A stretch of DNA of 44,256 nucleotides from Roseovarius sp. UBA6217 (GTDB lineage: Bacteria; Pseudomonadota; Alphaproteobacteria; Rhodobacterales; Rhodobacteraceae): NCBI GenBank assembly GCA_002421985.1, contig DISF01000056.1:46157-90412 (forward strand), given 5' to 3'. The notes beneath the pieces were generated by a model. It was not told where the DNA came from. It ran no database searches and saw only the letters and a program-made list of their open reading frames with translations. Positions 25,789-34,300 of this stretch are shown one piece after another. Both the position numbers and the translations under genes were made by a program. Every line of letters starts with the position of its first letter. Positions within the stretch are counted from its first letter, which is position 1.

Positions 25789-27525
25789 ATGACCACGCCT
25801 AGGGCAAAGCGCGCCGCAATCTACGCGCGCTATTCCACCGACATGCAGTCGGCAGCCTCGATCACCGACCAGGTCCGGATCTGCCGGAGGCTGGCCGAGG
25901 AACGGGGCTGGCAGGTTGTTGAGGTTTTCGCGGACGAGGCAATGAGCGGGGCGACGCACTTGCGCCCCGAGTTTCAGCGCATGCAACAGGCGGCAAAGCA
26001 GGGCGACTTTGATGTGCTGGTGGCTGAGGCTCTGGACCGACTGAGCCGCGACCAGGAGCATATCGCCGGGCTGCACAAACACATGCGCTACCTCGGCATC
26101 GCGATGGTCACCCAGGCCGAGGGCGAGGTTTCAGAGATGCACATCGGGCTGGGTGGCACCATGTCCGCGCTTTTCCTGCGCAACCTGGCTGATAAGACCC
26201 GTAGGGGCCTCGAGGGGCGGGTGAAGGCGGGTAAATCGGCGGGCGGGATCAGCTATGGCTATCGCCTCGACCGCCAGGTGCTGCCCGACGGCACCTACAC
26301 GACCGGCGATCGGGTGATCGTCGCGACCGAGGCCGAGGTAATCCGGCGGATTTTCACGGAATACGATCGCGGCAAGAGCGCGCGCACGATTGCGATCGAG
26401 CTCAACCGCGACGGCATCGCGCCACCGCGCGCGGGCGGCAGGAGCGACGCCAGCTGGTCGTTCTCGACCATTTCCGGAAACTGGAAACGCGGCACCGGGA
26501 TCCTGAACAACGAGCTCTACATCGGGCGGCTCGTGTGGAACCGGCAGCGTTTCGTCAAAGACCCCGATACCGGCAAGCGGCAGGCCCGCCCGAACCCGCC
26601 CGAGGCCAGGGTCATCGAAGAGGTGCCGGACCTGCGCATCGTCGACGATGGGCTCTGGCAGCGGGTGAAGGCACGGCAAGGTGCGATCCGGGAGGATATC
26701 ATTGACGCGCGCGACGAGGTCTCCGCCGCGCCCCGCAGCGAGGCCGGGCGGCGGGCAAGCTACCTGCTGTCGGGCCTCCTGACCTGCGGGTGTTGCGGCG
26801 CGGGTTACATCATGATCAGCGACAGCCGCTATGGCTGCTCGGCGGCACGCAACCGGGGCACCTGCGAGAACCGCAAGACGATCAAACGCGTGGATCTGGA
26901 AGCACGTGTGCTTGCCGGGCTGAAGGATCGGCTGATGCATCCCGACCTCATCGCCGCCTTCATCGCAGAGTTTCAACGTGAGGTGCAAAAGGAACGCCTC
27001 GACGCCCTGGCAGCTCGCGGCGAGGCGGAGCGCCGACTCGGCAAGGTGGTGCGCGAGATCGACAATATTGTCAGCGCCATTACGGCGGGCATGTTCCATC
27101 CAAGCATGAAGGCAAAGATGGACGGGCTGGAGGCGGAGCGGGCCACTCTTGAGGCGCAACTCAGCGCCCTGCCCGAGCCAGACCCCGTCGCCCTGCATCC
27201 GGGGCTTTCGGATATCTACGCGCGGAAGGTTGCGGCGCTGGCCGAGGCGCTGAACGACCCTGCGTCCAGGCCGGAGGCGGTTGACCTGCTGCGCGGCCTG
27301 ATCGAACGCCTTGTTCTGACGCCTGACGTTGACGCGCCGAATGGCCATGTGATCGCGCTCCATGGCGCGTTGGGTGCGATTTTGTCGTTGTGTGATGGTG
27401 GTTTATCGACACATGCCAACGCCCGCAGGGTTGCTGCGGGCGTGAGGCAAGTAACGATGGTTGCGGGAGCAGGATTTGAACACTGTTTCGCGCTCTCGCG
27501 GGCGTTCAGTCGTGGCTCTTATTGA
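25789..27525 (+). CDS. Large serine recombinase (resolvase/recombinase/zinc-ribbon family)
   Basis: The 578-aa product has an N-terminal resolvase domain with RAAIYARYSTDMQ (catalytic Ser16) and EALDRLSRDQEHI. A recombinase domain follows (about 150-290: GISYGYRLD, LYIGRLVWNR), then a zinc ribbon LLTCGCCGAGY and GTCENRK near residue 330-365, and a coiled coil. It probably catalyses integration or excision of its module. The last 35 codons run through a 10-bp hairpin and a 24-bp tRNA-like sequence (27458-27481), giving a VAGAGFE tail that is an att-site read-through rather than a conserved domain. The catalytic residues look intact. Confidence 0.93.
   Translation: MTTPRAKRAAIYARYSTDMQSAASITDQVRICRRLAEERGWQVVEVFADEAMSGATHLRPEFQRMQQAAKQGDFDVLVAEALDRLSRDQEHIAGLHKHMRYLGIAMVTQAEGEVSEMHIGLGGTMSALFLRNLADKTRRGLEGRVKAGKSAGGISYGYRLDRQVLPDGTYTTGDRVIVATEAEVIRRIFTEYDRGKSARTIAIELNRDGIAPPRAGGRSDASWSFSTISGNWKRGTGILNNELYIGRLVWNRQRFVKDPDTGKRQARPNPPEARVIEEVPDLRIVDDGLWQRVKARQGAIREDIIDARDEVSAAPRSEAGRRASYLLSGLLTCGCCGAGYIMISDSRYGCSAARNRGTCENRKTIKRVDLEARVLAGLKDRLMHPDLIAAFIAEFQREVQKERLDALAARGEAERRLGKVVREIDNIVSAITAGMFHPSMKAKMDGLEAERATLEAQLSALPEPDPVALHPGLSDIYARKVAALAEALNDPASRPEAVDLLRGLIERLVLTPDVDAPNGHVIALHGALGAILSLCDGGLSTHANARRVAAGVRQVTMVAGAGFEHCFALSRAFSRGSY
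27419..27443. terminator. 10-bp perfect hairpin beside the att scar
   Basis: Arms acgcccgcag (27419-27428) and ctgcgggcgt (27434-27443) flank a 5-nt loop. Read on the minus strand it lies 14 nt after the CCA of the tRNA 3'-end fragment, where a tRNA terminator would be. On the plus strand it is inside the recombinase reading frame. No long T-run. Confidence 0.5.
27458..27481 (-). other. tRNA 3'-end fragment (fMet-like), probable att site
   Basis: The minus strand reads gttcaaatcctgctcccgca and then acca: half of a T loop, the 3' side of the T stem, a 7-nt acceptor strand ending in A, discriminator A and CCA. The A at the position pairing with base 1 gives the C1-A72 mismatch peculiar to initiator tRNA, and the sequence matches remembered alphaproteobacterial tRNA-fMet ends. 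The 5' part of the tRNA is absent, so this is a scar left by site-specific integration. Confidence 0.65.
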
Positions 27526-28043
27526 CGTATCTCGAATCCTATCCCTGATCATTTCTTCAAGGGATTTTGGTGCGTCCATCCCACTGAAAAGCGGCGGTTC
27601 CTGTTCGTCGGTAGACGCAAAGCCATGTCCAACACGACCACCGCATAATCAAAGCTTGCCGTCCTATTCCCTCACCTGCAACCCGTCTCGCAGGTGGATC
27701 AGTCGGTCGAAGCGGTCGAATTGGGGGGCAGGCAGGACTGATCTGATCGAGCTTGACGTCTGAAATGTCGTGATCGGGATGCGCGTAATTGTCGGTCATG
27801 CGCAGCTGAGCGGACCAGAGAGACCGTGGCGCTGCGCTGAACCGTTACCACCAAACGACAATGTGGCGCGGAAAATGCCTTAGCCTCACGTTCAAGCCGC
27901 TCCCCGATCTCCGTTTTTTCTCCTCCGCTGCTTCCGGCCCGCCAACCCTGGGAGCCCGAGGGCGAGAAGTATACCTGCCAGGGGCAGACCAGATGCACCC
28001 CGCTAAGAATGGAGGGCTTACCGAAGCGGAACGTTAAAGATGT
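27526..28043. other. Interval between recombinase and CDI immunity gene
   Basis: No gene was recognised. An 80-codon minus-strand frame (27557-27799) starting MTDNYAHPDHDISDVKLDQ has no family I know. An interrupted inverted repeat cacctgc/gcaggtg lies near 27672-27694. This stretch marks the junction between the recombinase module and the end of the CDI operon; a terminator for that operon was not obvious. Confidence 0.35.
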
Positions 28044-28394
28044 CTATAGTTCGTCAACTATTGGCGGTTTTCCTGCCCCAGACCAGGAGACCCGCTTAAA
28101 TTTTCTTTTAATCAGTCCAAGGTCACGCAAATACAAAACGACTTCCGAAGGAGACCAACCAGGGCCAAACGAAAAGCATGCCCCCAAATCAATTAAAGCT
28201 GTAAAGATTTGAGCTTTGTGTTCTGCAGATTGGCTCTCTAGGGACGCGGTTATGTTGTCACTATCCCTTTGAATCTCGAACCCTAATTTCTCAAGGCTAG
28301 GCAATAAGTTCATGTCATACACTGCGACGGCAACTCGACTCCCAGACGCTTCGCTCACTTTGACTGGAATTTCAGATGATTGAACAAACTTCAT
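28044..28394 (-). CDS. Candidate CDI immunity protein (CdiI-like), unknown family
   Basis: This 116-aa soluble protein has no signal peptide. Its ATG overlaps the stop of the CdiA-like gene by 4 nt (ATGA), so it is the last, translationally coupled cistron, the position of a CDI immunity gene. Its codons are AT-richer than those of the neighbouring genes, as usual for mobile toxin/immunity cassettes. The C-terminal half holds ACFSFGPGWSPSEVVLYLRD and a GLIKRKFKRVSW strand; I do not recognise a family. It most likely binds and blocks the C-terminal toxin of the adjacent exoprotein in the cytoplasm. This role rests on position and size, not on homology. Confidence 0.7.
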   Translation of the reverse strand: MKFVQSSEIPVKVSEASGSRVAVAVYDMNLLPSLEKLGFEIQRDSDNITASLESQSAEHKAQIFTALIDLGACFSFGPGWSPSEVVLYLRDLGLIKRKFKRVSWSGAGKPPIVDEL

Positions 28395-31300
28395 CGGATC
28401 ACCACACTGGTGATAGTTGTCACACCTTGGGTATCAACGGTTGGGATGGCGTTTACGACCATCTCAGGACCGCCACCTGGCAAGTGTTGGCCTGCGCCCA
28501 AGAAATACTCATTTCCAACAATGGGACTGCGAGGAGACATCGCGTTTATCTCCGTCACTCTCCTGATCTTGAAACCATCAGAAAGAGAGCCGCGCTGTAG
28601 CCCCATAGCCAGCTCAAGCTGTGACGCCTGCGCAGCAGAAATGACCGTTTCGCCACCTGAGTTGATTGGTCCCAAGATGTTGGTTATCGCCGCCTCATCG
28701 GTCAAGTATGTGCCGTCTCGACCAATTGTTGGGTAATTATCCCAAGCTGCAGGACTGACGTTGTAGCCAGTATCATTGGCGAGCATTTGCTCCTGTCTGA
28801 AACGAGCCTCTTCAACGCGATCCCAGAACGCTTGATGCGTCTGCCTGAGGGCGGTATCGCCCTGTCGCGCGATGGCCCTGACCGCGTTCAGCTCGAAGCC
28901 GACAACCATGAGGTCGTAGGCAAGCGACGCCTGAGTTTCACTGAGCCCTGTGCGCATGAGAAGCTGTGTGCCCATGGGCAGTGCGCCTTCACCGGTGATC
29001 AGCGCACGTGCGCCTGCGATGGAGGTATCGGTCCCGTGCGCGGCCAGGGCGAGCGATGCGGTGGTGCAGGCCACACCGGCAGACTGTCCGCAGAGGTAAA
29101 CGGAACCCAGGATTTCCGTGCCGCCGAATACGAGATCGATGGCGCCGCCGATCCGGTTGCCGTTCTGGCGTTGCCGCTCGATCTCGGCATCAATGGCTGT
29201 GGAGCAAGCGCCGGCGCTCATGCCTGAAGAGCAAACATCCCGGCCAATTTCCGCGCGGGCCTGTCGTTCCAGATCGGCGAGGATGGCAACCCGCTCTCCA
29301 TTGAGCGTCGCCTGTTCTTCCCCGGACAAAGCACCCCAGGCTTCCAGTTCCGCGCGGACCGACATGTCACAACTGCTGACAGAGCCCGAACAGAGCGTTG
29401 ACGCCGTTTCGGACCGCAAACGCTGATTGAAGGCGTTAACCTGCGACGGTGTCCAATCGATCTGATCGGCACCTTGATACTGAAGAGCCGCAAGCTGCAG
29501 GCCTTCGTAATCCGATGTGTTCAGATTAAAGAGAATGTCGTTGAACACACCATCCGCAACGGCGATGCGGGCGAGGTGATCGGCCCGGCACTGGTCTGTT
29601 GTGCAAGCTGCGAACTCCTGCTCATGGGCTGTGCTGATCTCGATATAATCTTTAAGCACCCGAACGCGGCATGCAGCAAAATCACCCGACTGCGCACAAT
29701 CGCTCAACTCCCGCTGGAGCAAACCGATTTCATCATGGGTGAGGTAGTTGTTCGCAAGCCCGGATTGCGCCACGGCGGCCCCGACCGAGACGTTCTCGGC
29801 CTTACCGCCGGAGAACAGGTATCCAGCGAAGGCCCCGATCAGCTGCGCCCTATTGAGCGCCCCCTCCCGATCCGCAGCCGACATGTTCGGCTGCAAGGTC
29901 CCCGCATAGATCGCCCCCGCAATCCCACCTGCCGCCCCTGCGGCGCAGTCTGCGCCCTGCGCTTCCGCCGCCACGCAGCCCGCGAGCCCGTGCAGCAGCA
30001 CATGGCCCAGCGATCCCTCGCCGCCATTCTTGCCGCCCTCGAATATCCCACCGATCCCGGTCTGCGCATCGGCAAGCCCAAGCGCCACGACGGAGTTGAT
30101 GAACGAGCCCTTGAAGGCATCGCCGAAGCTGCCGCCATAGGCGGTGGTCTGGATGGTGGCCCCGATGGATGCGTCGAAGGCGCCTTCGAGGACATTCGCG
30201 ACGGTCAGGTTCTTGCCAAAGCCAAGAAGCGGGTCAGTGAGGCCTGCACCCCAAGCCTCTCCCCCCAGCAGGTTGAAGGTGCGGTTGCCGAGCGCGTTAG
30301 CGGCTTGGTTGGCGGCGTTTCCAGCCGCCTGGGCGCTTGCGGCCCCGGTTGTGTCCCCGGCAGCCCGGAGATTGACCGCATTCTGCAGATAACTCGTCCC
30401 TGCCGAGATGGCGGCATTGCGCAGGATCTGGCCGAGGTCCAACTCCCCCGACACCGTGCCGTTGGCGATGCCGACGGTAGTCGAGGCGGCCATGGAGGCG
30501 ACAGCCTTGCCCAGGTGGGTCAATTGGCCGGTGTTGGTGGCGAGAGCAGAGCTTTTCATCCCCGCGCCGATGAGGTTCCCGAAGCCCGAGGTGAGTGCAA
30601 TGGTCAGCACCATGGTGAAGGCGGGCGAGAGGGCCTTGGTCTTGTCGTAGAAGTATTCGTCGAGCAGCTCCTGATCCAGCAGGACAAGCCCTGCGAGGGC
30701 CTCAAGCTCCTCGGGGTAGAGGTCGGCCACGCTCGCGCTGGCCTCGCCCGGCTTGGCATAGAGCGTCAGATAGGTCTGCCCACCGACCGAGAAGTTGATG
30801 TTGCCGTCCGCGCTCAGCGAGGTGAGGATGGCGGTTTCCCGGTTGGAGCGCTCGGTCTCGGTGGTGGCGAGGATCGCGCCCACCTTGCTCTCGAAGAACT
30901 CGCGCCGCTCGCTGTCGATGGCCGCCAGAATGTTCAGGTCACCGCCGACATTGAGGTTGAGATCACCGCCTGCGGCAAGTCTTGCGCCAATGAGGGTGGT
31001 ATTGCCGCCCGAGACGAGCGAGAGGTTGGCAGAGGCCAGCGCCCCGGTGCCTGTGGCGCGACGCGTGTCGATCAGGCTTGACGAGTTCGAGGAGAAGAGC
31101 CCGAAGAAGGTCGACTTCCTGGAGATCGCCTCGCGGCGGTTCACATCCGTAAAGGTGCCAGCATAGATATTGCCATCGGTCGCGGAGATGTTGATATCGC
31201 CACCGCGGCTTTCGATCCGGGCTCCCGCCGTGGTGAGATCACCGCCCGTGCTCTCGAGGTCGATATCGCCGCCGGCCACAAGATCGGCCCCGTCATTGGT

Positions 31301-34300
31301 GACGCGCGTTTCCGAGAGCTGATAGCTCTTCGTGCGGAACCAGTTCTTCGAATAGGTCCGATAGCGGTATTCCCGCACGTCCTGCGCAGCCGAGAGAATG
31401 AGATCGCCCCCTGAAGCCAGATCGATCGCGCCTTGCGCCGCAATTCCCGTGCCCTCAAGGAAGGCCAGACCGCCCGCACGGGCCAGCACATCCCCGCCCG
31501 CGGTAATATCCGTCTTGTGGGCCCGCACATCCCAGAGGTCCGTGCCATTGCGATCGCCGCCCACGTGATACTCGATGGCCGAGCTCGGCGCGGTCAGGCG
31601 CAGATCCCCCGAGGCGGTCATGGTCAGGTCATTACCGACATCGACCCGAGTGCCGCCGACGGTCAGGTTGCCCAGGGTGTTGAGATCTAGATCGCCTTCG
31701 ACCACGACTTGCGAGAGTTCCTGCGAGACGAGGGTCTGGCCCGCGAGAATGCCCCAATTCTTCGCCGCCAATTGCCCCGTGATCGGGGCTTTGGTATCCG
31801 TCACGCGATACTCCCAGGCCCGCGGTGTGATTGCGACACCGGTCGCACCAAACAGCGACGCATTGCCGGGGGTTTCAAGATACAGGGCCTCAGCGCCAAG
31901 CGCACCACCCGCAACGAGGCGCAGATCTCCGGCGGTGACATCCACGCTGCGCAGCGCGGAATTGCCGAGCGACGTCGTGTTGAGGAGCCCCTCGGCCCGC
32001 ACACTGCCATCTTCGATCAGCAGATCGGTCGAGGCCGTCAGCGTCAGGTCGCCACCATTCGCCAGAAGCTGGTTCCAGGGAATGTCGCTGCCGGTGTTCT
32101 GCGTCCCGCCAGAGCCAAACCGCCAGGCCGTAGCATTGAGAAAAGCATCCTGCGCGGCCTTGTTGGAAGATATCAAAGCTCTGCGCGAGGGCGTGCCATC
32201 AAGATAGCTTTCCTCGGCCTGATACTCTTCTGTGCCGGTGACGACCCAACGGGTTTCTGAGACAGGGACCGTCACGTAGGATCGCACGTTGCGACAATAC
32301 TGGCCCTTACCCCACCCACTGCAGGTATAGGTGTAGCGTACTTCCTGCCGCGTGGAGGGCACATCACGGTACTCGCCGACATCACGGATTTTCGTGACGA
32401 GCCTTGTGCGAAGCTCGTCACCATCGCGCCGGTTTTCGATCAGCCCCGCTGCCGTGGTCACCACGTTTTCGGTGAGGGAGAGTTCAGGAAACGCCTGATT
32501 GGTCAGGGCGGACGCCAGCGATTTCTCGCCTTCAACGACCGAGCCCCGGGCAACCGCGTCCCCGCGCAGGCCATCGCTTTCCGCCTCTTGCTCCAGCAAC
32601 TCGCCCGCGCGCCGCATCGCCTCGCCCAGCTTGCCATTGAGGGAGGCGACAAGAGCGGTCTTCTGGCCACCGAAACTGCTCAATTGCGTCGTGAAGGCCG
32701 TATTCAGCGCCTCAATCTCATCGCGAATGCCAGTATCCGTAAAGGAAGCCCGAACGAGCGCCGTGTTCACCTGTTTCTCGGAGGCAGCCCGATTGAGCGC
32801 AGCGGTGCGGTCGGCAAGTGCGCGCGCATCGGCGGCAGCCTTGAGGTTCACATAGGTGGGGTTCGGCACTGTGACGTAGTAATACTTCAGATGACGGAAC
32901 AGGCCATAGCCCTCAGTACGGTAACGGCGTTCGGTCCGGGTCAGAAGCGCGCCATATTGCGCCTGAGAGGCTGCAAGTGCTGCCCGATAAGTGGTCTCTA
33001 CCGCAGCAACTGCGGCAGTGTAATCCGTCGTGACCTCCCGAAGCGCAACCGCCAGATCTGCTTGACGCTCAGAGGGCGTGTCGCCGAGGCGATCTTCCAG
33101 TTCAGCCAGTTCCGAGCGGAACACATCGTGGAACTCCGCCACGTCCGCGTCATGGGCAGCGATTTCGGATGCCGCCTCCGACCAGATCTCCGCAATCCCC
33201 GCTTCAGCTTCCTTGCGCAGAGTATCCAGCCTGGAGTTATCCGTCAGCGAAACATAGGATTGCACGCCTACCGCCCGCGCCGCACCCTCAATGTCTGCGC
33301 CGCTTCCCGCGCGACGCAGCGCCTCCACCGCGGTCAGAAGATCGTTTTCCTGCAGGAAGGCGATGTAAGCCTCTCCGGTCGCGGTGGTTGTCGTGCGCCC
33401 GGCGGGGCCAAAAAGGCTCTGCGCCAGAGCCGCATCCAGCTCAACAAGCTGCGGGCCTTTGGAGCCTTCACGTGCAATGTCTCCTGGCAGGTCTGCGCCA
33501 TCGATCAGCACAGCGCCGCCCGTCGCGGTGAGCGACAGGTCGCTCTCGGCCAGAAGTCGCGCCCCGATCAGGGTCAGATCCTGCCCAGCCGTCACGCGGA
33601 TTACGTCGCCCACCAGGTTCGAGGTTGCCGTGGCCAACACAGTGCCATCTGCGGTGACGGTTTTGTTGTTCACCCAGGAGCAGAAAAAATTCCCGATCTT
33701 GCAGACGCGCGCGCGGGTCTCAGCCACCCGGAAGTCACTCTCCACCCCGGTGTAACTCGTCAGCGTGACCCGGTCGGTTGCATCAAGCGTCAGATCGTCG
33801 CCCGCCGACAGAAGGGACCCCGTGAGAAGCAGATCGCGACCCGCCATAATATCGAGATCACCATAGAGCGTCATGATCCGGGACGGTGCCAGCACGGTTT
33901 CTTGATCGGTCAGCGTCGTGGAGGGCGACACGGCTCCCGTCGCCGTGTAGCTCGAGCTCTTGAGGGAGGCGATCACATCGCGCCCGGCCGTCAGTGCAAG
34001 CTTCTCCGCTGCAGCAATATCGCTGGCCTCGTTGCGAATGTCGCGCCCGGCCGTCAGGATCAGATCGCGCCCGGCCAGAATCTCGCCCGCGTGGAAATCC
34101 GTGCGGTAGCCACAATTCTCGCCCGAGCACCCGTCTTCCGCATCAAGCCGTGAACGCAGGGCGAGATAGGTGTTGAGGATGTCCGCACCCGCCGTCAGGC
34201 GCACATCACTGGTCGCGGCAATCGCCCCGCCTTCATTGGTGATATCGCCATCCGCTCTGATGGTGACAGTCGTGCCGGTCGCCGTGGCGCCTTTTTCGAT

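Noticed and set aside
28009..28212. Short plus-strand frame opposite the immunity gene
   Set aside because: It lies antisense to the immunity candidate, which has the 4-nt overlap with the toxin gene and a better-supported frame.
32588..34153. 521-codon plus-strand open frame opposite the CdiA-like gene
   Set aside because: Antisense to a continuous 2,427-codon gene and without any family signal.
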